NCBI GenBank assembly: GCA_964464635.1
Contig: CAYXGT010000025.1
Location: 1 to 29,881, forward strand
Reading direction: 5' to 3'
Origin: CAYLMG01 sp964464635
Lineage (GTDB): Bacteria > Planctomycetota > Phycisphaerae > Sedimentisphaerales > Anaerobacaceae
Length of the DNA: 29,881 bases
In this document: positions 17,501 to 24,811 of the stretch, piece by piece
Layout: each line of letters begins with the position of its first letter
Position numbering within the stretch: the first letter of the stretch is position 1
Notes under the pieces: model-generated
What the model was told of the DNA's origin: nothing
Seen by the model: only the letters and a program-made list of their open reading frames with translations
Database searches by the model: none
Translations under genes and position numbers: made by a program

Positions 17501-17615
17501 CCGGCATCAAATCAATTCCCAGCATCGAAAGTGACACAAGCCCCAAAACAACCATCGCTACGAATATCATCAACGTCGTTACAGGTCTGTTTACCGAAAT
17601 ATTTGATAATCTCAT
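14508..17615 (-). CDS. RND efflux pump, inner-membrane permease (AcrB-type)
   Basis: A 1035-residue resistance-nodulation-division transporter, which exports hydrophobic compounds by proton exchange together with an adaptor and an outer-membrane channel. It starts with the classical NISVNRPVTTLMIFVAM helix, followed by a porter domain (GIDLMPDIEIPAVSV, TEPIEDILSTISGVDEV). The helix-4 motif GLVVDNAIVVIDNIHRHR keeps the first proton-relay Asp (D399), with Asn at the second position (N400). The second half repeats the plan (SIPFGIVGVIFAL, IGIVVNDGIVLISYI). The usual TM10 Lys of AcrB is not visible. Length and arrangement suggest a hydrophobe exporter and not a metal pump. The ribosome-binding site is GAAGG, and the spacing from the adaptor gene is 30 nt. 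Confidence 0.95.
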   Translation of the reverse strand: MRLSNISVNRPVTTLMIFVAMVVLGLVSLSMLGIDLMPDIEIPAVSVITAYSGAGPEEVETLLTEPIEDILSTISGVDEVTSVSKEGVSLVTLRFNWGEKIDESVNDVREKLDQVKDLLPEEADEPVVFKIDLDMMPIMIIAITARENYPNLEDIVDDAIVDPLKRVKGVAAAMARGGLERQIRVDVDRDRLIAFDMSVDQIKWAIASQNASTPGGNIKTGYKDYLLRTPEEFSGPEEISEVVLTQRGGIPVKLGDIANVSDFFMERTIDVRMNGRQAMAIFIQKQSGSNTVDVAKRVRAKLEEIKGNLPPDVEPKIVIDSSEFILASVNNLKSTVLWAVFFVFIVILFFLRDFRASLIVAAAIPTSLIITFVVFWLLGYTINDTSLASLAIAVGLVVDNAIVVIDNIHRHRQKGQRPKEGAILGANEVGTAVMASTLTTVSIFVPIMFAGGITAIIFGQFASIVILAIFASFFTAIMLVPMLCSKFLKVEKEKSKKGVLSSFYRLGERSLEYLEKIYIDFLNWSLKNRKTVLISCMLLFVWSIGMARFIGTEFFPQQDQNRIVTNVELPIGTRYERTGRVMEQIQKAAAIHIPETRDSFIRWGVYGRASGGMYATDEESYTGVMFLSLAPKRERNASPNEIIERLRKILEDIPGAVLRYSAEDPLESMMFGGGGKLAVELYGHDMDNARSYAEAVEDTISKIKGVKDIQLSRKEEKPEIKVGIDREKASRLGLDVTAVGKTIENLFAGSTASRYREGGDEYDIEVRLRPGDRDRLEDLRDSLLALPGGGAVGLSNISQIEEGVGPTKIERKDQARYITVSAEVADRDLGSVAKDVKKALDELQTPPGFSYKLAGAEQERKETFRLLVIAVGLGMVLVYMVMASQFESYRDPFIIFFSIPFGIVGVIFALVLTGQALSVVSFLALIMLIGIVVNDGIVLISYIGILRHREYDVYSAIMEGGRSRLRPVICTSVTTILAMTPLALSRGEGSEIWVPFAITIIGGLIVGTVITLVLMPTLYSVFEDYKKSFSVRGLL

Positions 17616-17645
17616 AGTTACCTTCTATCTTACAAATCTATCCCT

Positions 17646-18896
17646 TTATTTGGGTTCTTCAACCTCTTCCACCTGCTCCAGACCAACTTCTTCGAGTCGT
17701 ACCACTTTCACCTTCTTTCCATCTTCCAGATAGTACATCCCATTTACAATTATTTTTTCTCCCGCCTCCAGGCCTTCGGTTATCTCACAGCGGTCAGCCT
17801 GAACAATGCCTGTTTTAACAATACGCTTATGCGCAACATCATCCTGCACAATATACACATAAGCATCATCTACCTTACCGCCAAGAACAATATCTCTGGG
17901 AACCACAACAACGTCATTCTTCTGCTGCAAAACCAGTGTAACCTTCGCAAACATCCCCGGCTTGAGCATTAAATCCTTATTTTCAAGACGTAACTCCGCC
18001 TGTATCGTGTGCGTTTGCTCATCGAGAGCAGGATATACCGAATAAACCTTCGCTTCGATATCCTTCACACCGAATGCGTCAACCCTGACTCTCGCTGCTG
18101 TCCCTTTGGCAATCTTTCCCACATATCTTTCCGATGCAGAAACCACAAGCTTAACGGTCTTCATATCCGCAACCGTAACAATTCGCTGGCCTATGTTTAT
18201 CAGATTACCAACATCAATATGTTTCGCAGTTACTATACCATTAATGAGAGACCGTATCGTTGACTCCCTGAGATTTATTTCAGCCAGCTTCATATTCGCC
18301 TTAGCCGAATTCAAATTCGCCGCCGCCAGCTCCGCCGCTGTCAACGCCTTGTCCTTGCTCTGCTCCGTCGCCGAACCTCCTTCGTACAATGCCAATATTC
18401 GCTTCCTTTCGCGCTCGGCGTCCGCCACCTCGACCTGGGCTGCTTCAACAGCAGCACGCGCAGAATCCAGATGAGCCTGGTAAATATCATGGTCTATCAC
18501 CGCAAGCTGTTGGCCCTTAGTAACCTCAAGACCCTCTTCAACATCAACCGGCCTGTTTCCATCGGTAACAAGCTGCAAAGATTCGATTCTGCCCGAAACC
18601 TTTGTCGTAACCTCCGTAACATTATTAGCCCTTATCCAGCCGGTAAGCTCTATCGTCTCTTCTATGGAACCACGCTGTACCAAATCAGTCTCTACGGGAA
18701 CTACTTTTTCACCTGTATCCTCTTTGCCTCCCCGACGAAAATTGCCCAGGACAAAGGTAATAACTACAGCCGCGACAAGGGCCGACCAATACACGGCCCG
18801 CTTGTTAACCTTCTCCTGACCCGGTGTCCCTTCTTTCAGGAAAATCCCTTTCAGTTTCTCTATCGGTTTTTTAACTTTCTTTTTTTCCTCTTGCAC
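17646..18896 (-). CDS. Periplasmic adaptor (membrane fusion protein) of the RND pump
   Basis: Links the pump to the TolC-like channel. One N-terminal membrane segment (YWSALVAAVVITFVLGNF) anchors it. The lipoyl/barrel-sandwich part has VSGRIESLQL and EGLEVTKGQQLAVIDHDIYQAHLDSARAAVEAAQ, followed by an alpha-helical hairpin of about 70 residues (VADAERERKRILALYEGGSATEQSKDKALTAAELAAANLNSAKANM, outline only). The sequence then continues with STIRSLINGIVTAKHIDVGNLI and the membrane-proximal domain ending EGLEAGEKIIVNGMYYLEDGKKV. I chose GTG 18896 because AGGG stands 7 nt before it. A TTG at 18917 would add seven residues but has no ribosome-binding site. The C-terminus is Glu-rich (VEEVEEP). Confidence 0.92.
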   Translation of the reverse strand: MQEEKKKVKKPIEKLKGIFLKEGTPGQEKVNKRAVYWSALVAAVVITFVLGNFRRGGKEDTGEKVVPVETDLVQRGSIEETIELTGWIRANNVTEVTTKVSGRIESLQLVTDGNRPVDVEEGLEVTKGQQLAVIDHDIYQAHLDSARAAVEAAQVEVADAERERKRILALYEGGSATEQSKDKALTAAELAAANLNSAKANMKLAEINLRESTIRSLINGIVTAKHIDVGNLINIGQRIVTVADMKTVKLVVSASERYVGKIAKGTAARVRVDAFGVKDIEAKVYSVYPALDEQTHTIQAELRLENKDLMLKPGMFAKVTLVLQQKNDVVVVPRDIVLGGKVDDAYVYIVQDDVAHKRIVKTGIVQADRCEITEGLEAGEKIIVNGMYYLEDGKKVKVVRLEEVGLEQVEEVEEPK

Positions 18897-18920
18897 CGCT
18901 GTACCCTGCCAAATCAAAGG

Positions 18921-20396
18921 TTATTGAATATTTGATATTACATCCGAACTTTCCGTTGAAATCCCCGGCTGTGTAACCGCACTCTCAGCCTCTCTCGCAA
19001 CCGCCAGCGTACCCATAGCCTTTTGCAAATCGAGTTTGGCGATTATATGCGTATATATCGACTGATAGTAATTTGCTTTTGCCTCCGTCAAAGCCGACTG
19101 CGCATCTATCATTTCAACCTGTGTATTTGTCCCCTCTTTATAACCTACTTCTGCCAGCCTCAGGCCCTCTTCGGCCCTTGTCAGGTTCAGCCGTTGAGAT
19201 TGCACGAATTCCTCGGCGTCGTGAATACTCAACAGGGCTTTGGTAATCTCGAAAAGAGCAGTTTCTTCCGCATCAACCAGGTTTATCTGAGACTGTCTGA
19301 ACCTCGCTTTCTGCTGGATGATATTTCCTTCCCTTGCGAATCCGTCGAAGACCGGAAAAGAAACCGAAACTCCCGCGTTCCACATATAACCCCAGTCGAT
19401 GATTGTTCCGTTATGCGGGTCAGGTTTTGAGAAAGACCGCTCATAAAATCCGCTGACGACCGGCCAATACTGGCTGCGAGCTATGTTAAGCAGCTCCCTC
19501 TGATATTTAATATCAATCTCACCTGAAAGTAAATCGGGTCGATTACTGAAAGCCGCCGCGACCGCCTGCTCCATTTCTATCTCTTCAGTGACATAAACAA
19601 GCTCATCTGTCAGCCTGACCTCGCTGTCCTGCGAAACTCCCATTATTTTAAGCAGGTTTGCCTTTGAAATATTGATAGTGTTTTTGTTCTTAATCAGCTC
19701 AGCCTCGAAATTCGACAGCTCCACCTCCGCTCGCAATACGTCAAAATCGGAAGCGACGCCCCCCTTTCGTTTCACCCTGACGCTATCGAGGTGGGCCTGC
19801 GACGACCTTACTGCGTCCTCGCTGATTTCGAGCAGGTGCTGATTCAATAAAACATCGTGATAAGCGTGCATTGCATAATACAATACATCCTGTACTGTTG
19901 ACCGCACCGTCTCATCGGTCATAAGTGAAAACAGCCTTGCTGCGTTCATTTGAGCTATCTTCGAGCCGCCTGCAAATATCGGCTGACTAACTCTCAAACC
20001 TGCTGAGTAATTATCCACGTCACCGAATGTAATAGGCCCCAGTGAACCAACCTTGTCCTTCCTCAGGTAATCATACGTTAACATCAAAGACGGCAATATC
20101 GCCGAGTATGACCTCAGCTCCTCTCCCCGGGCAACTTCTTTTTCCTGAACTATGCTTTGCAGCATCTTGTTATTTACGAGTGTAAGTTTTATGCAATCCT
20201 GCAAACTCAGCTCGCCGCTTATCGATGTCTGTGCCATCTTCTGTGCTTTTTTTCTGCTTTGCCATTGCTGGTAAGCCTGCTGTCTCGATAGTGTTATATC
20301 CTCGTAATACTGCTCCTTGCTTACACAGCCTGTCAAAATCATTGTCATTGCCGCAGCAAAAATTATTTCTTTACACTTGTTGCATATCCTTTTCAT
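18921..20396 (-). CDS. TolC-family outer membrane efflux lipoprotein
   Basis: A 491-residue outer-membrane factor that forms the exit duct of the tripartite pump. The N-terminus is a lipoprotein signal (FAAAMTMILTGC, Cys23). The body has the two long-helix repeats of the OEP family: LQDCIKLTLVNNKMLQSIVQEKEVARGEE and LPSLMLTYDY in the first half, then RPDLLSGEIDIKYQRELLNIARSQYWPVVSGFY and FPVFDGFAREGNIIQQKARF in the second. The end, VGYKEGTNTQVEMIDAQSALTEAKANYYQSIY, is typical. It is second in the operon, 29 nt behind the regulator gene and 24 nt before the adaptor's GTG. A GGAAGAGG ribosome-binding site precedes the ATG. Confidence 0.93.
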   Translation of the reverse strand: MKRICNKCKEIIFAAAMTMILTGCVSKEQYYEDITLSRQQAYQQWQSRKKAQKMAQTSISGELSLQDCIKLTLVNNKMLQSIVQEKEVARGEELRSYSAILPSLMLTYDYLRKDKVGSLGPITFGDVDNYSAGLRVSQPIFAGGSKIAQMNAARLFSLMTDETVRSTVQDVLYYAMHAYHDVLLNQHLLEISEDAVRSSQAHLDSVRVKRKGGVASDFDVLRAEVELSNFEAELIKNKNTINISKANLLKIMGVSQDSEVRLTDELVYVTEEIEMEQAVAAAFSNRPDLLSGEIDIKYQRELLNIARSQYWPVVSGFYERSFSKPDPHNGTIIDWGYMWNAGVSVSFPVFDGFAREGNIIQQKARFRQSQINLVDAEETALFEITKALLSIHDAEEFVQSQRLNLTRAEEGLRLAEVGYKEGTNTQVEMIDAQSALTEAKANYYQSIYTHIIAKLDLQKAMGTLAVAREAESAVTQPGISTESSDVISNIQ

Positions 20397-20425
20397 ATCT
20401 GCGCCTCTTCCAAAGTTTCATTATT

Positions 20426-21097
20426 TTATGATTTTGTTCCTACCGTTGCCTTTATACCCCCCGCTGAAAACCTCACAATATTTTCTATCATCTCTCTCAT
20501 ACTTGGCATCTGTTCCTGCAAATGTACTTCATCTTTAAATATCTCGTTCAGGTGTACCGTATGCATTAGCTGGCCTATGATTGAAATAACATTCATAAAT
20601 ATTTCTTTTTCAGTGATATCCGGATAAATCCTTTTTAACGCATTTCCAAATGCCTTCATTGTTGGAATTGCAACTTCATCTGCGAATGTTTGTTTCGGCA
20701 GACGAGGTTCCAGCATCTCATGAATCATAATCTTCATAAACCTCTGTCCTCTGCCCTTGTCCACAAGAGGCTCTATGAAAGAATCTGCAAATGCCTTAAG
20801 AAGCTGTTCAAGCTTAATATTTTTGGGATTCTCTTCTAAAACTTTATTAATGCTTGCTATTCTCACGTCTCTTAAAATTTTCAAATTTCTTTTTATCACC
20901 TCAGCATATAAATTATCTTTACTCTGAAAGTGATAATTTATTGCTGCAAGATTACAATTTGCTTTTTTTGTGATTTCACGAACTGTCGTTGACGAAAAGC
21001 CTTTCTCACTAAACAGTTCTTCAGCAGCAGCCATAATTCTTTCAAGAATCTCAATATGTTCATCAGTTATTACTGTATTATCGTTAAAATAATCCAT
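20426..21097 (-). CDS. TetR-family transcriptional regulator of the efflux operon
   Basis: A 223-residue one-component repressor. The N-terminal helix-turn-helix is clear: RIMAAAEELFSEKGFSSTTVREITKKANCNLAAINYHFQSKDNLYAEVIKR. The C-terminal ligand domain (RFMKIMIHEMLEPRLPKQTF and ISIIGQLMHTV) resembles the CecR/YbiH-like DUF1956 group. I chose ATG 21097 because AAGGAGAACACA directly precedes it and because the mapped promoter would start RNA near 21123. That excludes the upstream ATG at 21124 as a useful start. It is the first gene of the operon with the efflux parts, so autorepression together with the pump is likely. The inducer cannot be inferred. Confidence 0.93.
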   Translation of the reverse strand: MDYFNDNTVITDEHIEILERIMAAAEELFSEKGFSSTTVREITKKANCNLAAINYHFQSKDNLYAEVIKRNLKILRDVRIASINKVLEENPKNIKLEQLLKAFADSFIEPLVDKGRGQRFMKIMIHEMLEPRLPKQTFADEVAIPTMKAFGNALKRIYPDITEKEIFMNVISIIGQLMHTVHLNEIFKDEVHLQEQMPSMREMIENIVRFSAGGIKATVGTKS

Positions 21098-21109
21098 TGT
21101 GTTCTCCTT

Positions 21110-21151
21110 AAACATATGTTTCATACGAAAGTATAAAACATATGTTTCATA
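21110..21151 (-). promoter_or_regulatory. Palindromic TetR operator, two copies
   Basis: The 12-bp palindrome AAACATATGTTT occurs exactly at 21110-21121 and 21136-21147, each followed on the plus strand by CATA. The two sites together form a larger dyad, TATGTTTCATAC-GAAA-GTATAAAACATA (21114-21141), with one mismatched pair. One copy lies between the -35 and -10 boxes, the other just downstream of the expected start of RNA. This is the arrangement expected for a TetR autorepressor. The sites are seen directly. Binding is inferred. Confidence 0.75.
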
Positions 21152-21158
21152 TCGTCAA
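21130..21158 (-). promoter_or_regulatory. Strong sigma70-type promoter of the efflux operon
   Basis: On the minus strand TTGACG (21158-21153), a 17-bp spacer and TATACT (21135-21130) give near-consensus boxes. The predicted RNA start near 21123 leaves a leader of roughly 26 nt to the regulator ATG. The spacer is largely filled by one operator palindrome. Confidence 0.75.
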
Positions 21159-21420
21159 GTTTTATTTATAAATTCTTAAAAAATGTTTATCTAACCAACT
21201 GTATTTAATCAGAATATTAGGATTGTATAAGTTATATTGGGAAAAAACTTAATAATTAAGCTTATATCATAAGTATTGCTTATTATAACAACAGGCTTGT
21301 TAATATACTTTTTCTTTTTTTTGTAATGAACAAATAATACACAATTATTGTATCATCCTTTATACCAACTATTTATAAACTTTTTAAACTACAAAAAATA
21401 TAGTATATGCCCTTCTATAT
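21159..21420. other. AT-rich intergenic region, no gene seen
   Basis: This stretch separates the divergent efflux operon and folC. It is very AT-rich. Only a loose inverted repeat (ATACACAATTATTGTAT, about 21337-21353) and weak promoter-like TTGTAT/TTTATA boxes toward folC are visible. No RNA gene or terminator was recognised. Confidence 0.5.
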
Positions 21421-21468
21421 ATGTTTGTATTGAACAAAATCAAATTATATGATAAAATAATATGGTTT

Positions 21469-22905
21469 ATGGCAAAAATATTGAAGAAAACTAAAAAAAC
21501 AAAATCAAATGTCCATAAAAAGCAGCCAAAAAAAGCGTCAAATAAGGCATCTTTGGTCAGGGCAAAAAAAACATTTAGAAAGTATTCGGACGCTGTTAAG
21601 TATCTGCTTGAGAGAACGGACTATGAGAAGGAAAAACGTCTAAGCTATAATATAACGACGTTTAACCTCAACAGGATGGAGAAGCTTCTATCCCTGCTCG
21701 GCAATCCCCACAAAAAAACCCGCACTGTTCATATAGCCGGAACAAAAGGTAAAGGTTCTACTGCCACGATGCTGGCTAAAATGCTCGAGGCAAACAATTA
21801 TAAGGTCGGTTTATACACCTCACCACACGTTACGCATCTTCACGAGCGTATAATGGTCAACTCCAGTATGATAACCGAAAACGAAATTCTCAATCTCATC
21901 AACCGTATATACGCACCTGTTGAGAAACTATCCAAAACCGAAGATATAACCTTTTTCGAGATTATGACGGCTATGGCATTTATGCACTTTGCCGACGTCA
22001 AAACCGACATATCAATAATTGAGACAGGTATGGGCGGCAGGCTCGACAGTACTAACCTTATAAAACCGGAAGTGATTGGCATAACAAACATAAGCATCGA
22101 CCACCCTCATCAATTGGGAAATACTATCGAGAGCATTGCCAAAGAAAAGGCAGGCATCTTCAAGCAGGGTGTACCGATTGTCACTATCAAACAGCACCCA
22201 AAAGCGATGACCGTTCTAAAGACACATGCAAACGCAATCAAAGCTCCTCTTAGCGTTACCGGCCAGGATATCAGTTTTTCATACAGGTTTGAGAACTCTC
22301 GTGAATATGGGCCACATAATAAAATATGCCTGACGACACCAACCAGCAAATTCGAACACCTGCGTGTCCCCCTTCACGGCAAACACCAGGCTGTCAACTG
22401 CGGACTGGCCCTCGCCCTGCTCGATAAACTAAAATCAAGCGGATACAAAATTGATAACGAAAAAGTAGCCATAGGCCTGAATAAGGTTTATCTCGCCGGA
22501 AGAATGGAAATGATATGTGACGACCCAAGGATTATGATAGATGGTGCTCACAATGCGGCAAGCATAGAAGCTCTAATCCATGCTATAGGCCAGAATATAC
22601 CGTACGATTCAATGGTGATTATTTTCGGCTGCAACATCGACAAAGATATCAACGGAATGCTTATGCAGTTGCAGTACGGTGCCGACAAGGTAATATTCAC
22701 ACGCAGCAGCTCCGTAAAAGCCGCATCACCCGAGGAACTCGCGGATATGTATGCTGAAATATGCGACAAGATGTATCAGACCTCTTCGAATCTCGGACAG
22801 GCTTTACGACTTGCGAAAAGTGCCGTCGGAAAAGAAGATTTGATTTGCATAACAGGCAGTTTCTACCTCATCGGTGAGGCTAAAAAGCTTTTTCAGAAAG
22901 CCTGA
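21469..22905 (+). CDS. folC: Bifunctional folylpolyglutamate/dihydrofolate synthase
   Basis: FolC joins glutamate to dihydropteroate and to folates using ATP. The Mur-ligase-type P-loop is HIAGTKGKGSTATML. It is followed by YTSPHVTHLHERIMVN, the folate motif FFEIMTAMAF, the metal/ATP motif ETGMGGRLDSTNLI, and ITNISIDHPHQLGNTIESIAKEKAGIFK. The C-terminal domain has AGRMEMI and MIDGAHNAASIEALI. The family core begins near YSDAVKYLLERTDYE, so about 40 Lys-rich residues precede it (MAKILKKTKKTK and onward), longer than usual. Another ATG at 21421 would add 16 more residues. Neither start has a good ribosome-binding site. The gene is monocistronic and converges with the kinase gene. Confidence 0.93.
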   Translation: MAKILKKTKKTKSNVHKKQPKKASNKASLVRAKKTFRKYSDAVKYLLERTDYEKEKRLSYNITTFNLNRMEKLLSLLGNPHKKTRTVHIAGTKGKGSTATMLAKMLEANNYKVGLYTSPHVTHLHERIMVNSSMITENEILNLINRIYAPVEKLSKTEDITFFEIMTAMAFMHFADVKTDISIIETGMGGRLDSTNLIKPEVIGITNISIDHPHQLGNTIESIAKEKAGIFKQGVPIVTIKQHPKAMTVLKTHANAIKAPLSVTGQDISFSYRFENSREYGPHNKICLTTPTSKFEHLRVPLHGKHQAVNCGLALALLDKLKSSGYKIDNEKVAIGLNKVYLAGRMEMICDDPRIMIDGAHNAASIEALIHAIGQNIPYDSMVIIFGCNIDKDINGMLMQLQYGADKVIFTRSSSVKAASPEELADMYAEICDKMYQTSSNLGQALRLAKSAVGKEDLICITGSFYLIGEAKKLFQKA

Positions 22906-22915
22906 CACATCAGGC
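22900..22915. terminator. Perfect hairpin shared by two convergent stop codons
   Basis: GCCTGA-CACA-TCAGGC forms a six-pair stem. The TGA in the left arm is the folC stop. The TCA in the right arm is the kinase stop (TGA) read on the other strand. On the minus side a T-rich stretch (TTTCTGAAAAAGCTTTTT) follows, while the plus side lacks a T-run. It may act as a weak bidirectional terminator. Confidence 0.45.
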
Positions 22916-24460
22916 CTTAGCCTCCATTTCGCTCATCGAAGCCTCAGTTGCCTGCAAATACAGCGGCAGTGTAAAGAAAAATGTGCTTCCCCGGCCTACT
23001 TCCGACTCCACCCATATACATCCACCATAAGTGCTGACGATTTTCTTCACAACTGAAAGGCCGATGCCCGTACCTTCCACCTCATCACGCCTGTTCAGGG
23101 TTTGAAAGACTTTGAAAATCTTCTCGAAATGTTTTTCTTCAATCCCCGGGCCGTTATCCGATACGCTGAACTTGAAGAATTCGGCTTCTTTGACACAGCC
23201 GACTTTTACCCTGCCGTCAGGTTTATCCATATACTTGACGGCATTTTCTATCAGATTCTGAAAAACCTGTGCAATCCGAGTACGTACGCACACAATTTCA
23301 GGTAATTCATTCTCAATCGTAATCGATATTTCCCCGGGTGGTGTTATTAGATCAATTATTTCCGGCACAAGCGAATTTAGATTTACCTGCACCTTTTCTT
23401 CATTCTCCCTTCCAACCCTTGAATAGCGAAGCACGTCGTCAATCAGATTATGCATCCTCTCCGCACGGCTGCCAAGCAACTCTGCCTGCTTTCTGCCGTT
23501 TTCATCAAATTTATCTGCATAATCCTCCATGATAAATCCGATTATCGTTGTAATCCCTCGTAATGGCGCTTTCAAATCATGCGAGATGATATATGCAAAC
23601 TCCTTCAGTTCCTGATTAGTCTTCTCAAGCTCCTCGAGGAGATTCGCCTGTTGCTGCTCAGCCTTTTTTCTTTCTGTGATATCTCGAAAGCTCCATACGC
23701 GACCTACAATCCTGTTGCCAAACTTTTGCGGTTTAGAGAACCTTTCAAACACCCGCCCGTCCTTGAACTCAAGCAAATCCAGCGACTGCTCAGCAGGCTG
23801 AGAGTAAAGCCTTTCAACCTCAGCTAAAAATCCTTCAGTGTCCTTTAGTTGGTCCAGTACATGTGAAAGCAATTTCTTATCGTCCCGTGTCCCGGCTACG
23901 CTGTGAGGAATCTTCCACAACTTCAAAAACTGCTGATTGTAGCTTACAACACGTCCATACAAATCGACCACAAGAATACCGTCCGCAGTGGCTTCCAGCG
24001 TCGCTGTATGCAGGGAGAGTAATTTTTTTAATTCCTCCTCCGACCTTTTCTGCTCAGTAATGTCCCTGAATATACCCTGTAATACTTTTTTACCATTAAT
24101 TTCCAGCAAACTTGCCTTGATTGCTACATCTTTTATCTCTCCGCTTTTGGTTACAACCTGTGTCTCCAGCGTCTTGTCCTGTTTCTCTCCGATATGATTC
24201 TTAAAAGTCCCGCTAAATTCTCCTTTGATTTTTTCCGGTAGATGGAGACTCCGCTGATGTTTGCCAACAATTTCTGATTTCTCCATGCCTAACAATCTTG
24301 TAGCTGCAGGATTACAGTCAATTAATATGCCCGTTTCGGCATCGGCTACGAAAACAGCATCCAATGCCCACTCAAACAGCTTCCTGTATCTCTCCTCGGA
24401 TTCCCTCAGCAGTTCCTCTGCCTTTGCACGCTCTCTAATTTCTTCGTTGAGATTATCCAT
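22910..24460 (-). CDS. Soluble PAS-PAS sensor histidine kinase
   Basis: A 516-residue two-component sensor without membrane segments. A short coiled coil (1-28) leads to PAS domain 1 (about 22-135: LFEWALDAVFVADAETGILIDCNPAATRLLG, ending GIFRDITEQKR). PAS domain 2 follows (about 148-264: ATADGILVVDLYGRVVSYNQQFLKLW, ending SFRDITERKKAE). The HisKA helix has the phosphoacceptor in IISHDLKAPLRGI (His294). The ATPase domain shows FQNLIENAVKY (N box), DNGPGI (G1) and GTGIGLSVVKKI (G2). It most resembles phytochrome-like and cytosolic PAS kinases. No response regulator is adjacent, so the partner is unknown. A TAA lies directly before the ATG in the same frame, and the frame upstream stays open for about 45 codons. 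A longer ancestral protein is therefore possible. Confidence 0.93.
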   Translation of the reverse strand: MDNLNEEIRERAKAEELLRESEERYRKLFEWALDAVFVADAETGILIDCNPAATRLLGMEKSEIVGKHQRSLHLPEKIKGEFSGTFKNHIGEKQDKTLETQVVTKSGEIKDVAIKASLLEINGKKVLQGIFRDITEQKRSEEELKKLLSLHTATLEATADGILVVDLYGRVVSYNQQFLKLWKIPHSVAGTRDDKKLLSHVLDQLKDTEGFLAEVERLYSQPAEQSLDLLEFKDGRVFERFSKPQKFGNRIVGRVWSFRDITERKKAEQQQANLLEELEKTNQELKEFAYIISHDLKAPLRGITTIIGFIMEDYADKFDENGRKQAELLGSRAERMHNLIDDVLRYSRVGRENEEKVQVNLNSLVPEIIDLITPPGEISITIENELPEIVCVRTRIAQVFQNLIENAVKYMDKPDGRVKVGCVKEAEFFKFSVSDNGPGIEEKHFEKIFKVFQTLNRRDEVEGTGIGLSVVKKIVSTYGGCIWVESEVGRGSTFFFTLPLYLQATEASMSEMEAKA

Positions 24461-24811
24461 TTACGTATCAGATTCCTTTAAGTCCTCGACCCTAAAATCA
24501 AAAGAACTGCATAAAAATTCTAATCTTTTTGCTGCCTCTCTTTTCCACAATCTTTTGCCCGGGATACCTGAAACCAAAAATATATAAGATACACAATAAA
24601 ATTAATGCTGTTTTATCCCCCTTTGCATTTCTTTTACCCCCTAATGGAATTTATACTAATACACTAATGCTTTTCGGCGATATTTTTGTATCACTTAATA
24701 ACAAACTTATATACTCAAAAAGATTTGAAACTTTCTTTTGTTGGAACTGAAGACAGAATCAGAGTCTGATAAATGCTGCAGATAGTCTGGAAAAATAAAT
24801 AAAATAAGCTG
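24461..24811. other. Gene-free stretch with an open in-frame extension of the kinase
   Basis: On the minus strand, about 24595-24464 reads without stops in the kinase frame and contains VSGIPGKRLWKREAAKRLEF and, after a short gap, FRVEDLKESDT, then TAA and the kinase ATG. This may be the remains of a longer N-terminus or chance. The rest (24600-24811) is AT-rich. No RNA gene or clear terminator was seen. Confidence 0.35.

Noticed and set aside
21337..21353. Second operator or promoter for folC at ATACACAATTATTGTAT
   Set aside because: In such AT-rich DNA a loose palindrome is expected by chance, and it does not match the AAACATATGTTT sites.
24529..24750. A 73-residue plus-strand open frame in the gap before the SGNH gene
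   Set aside because: AT-rich, no ribosome-binding site and no familiar motif.
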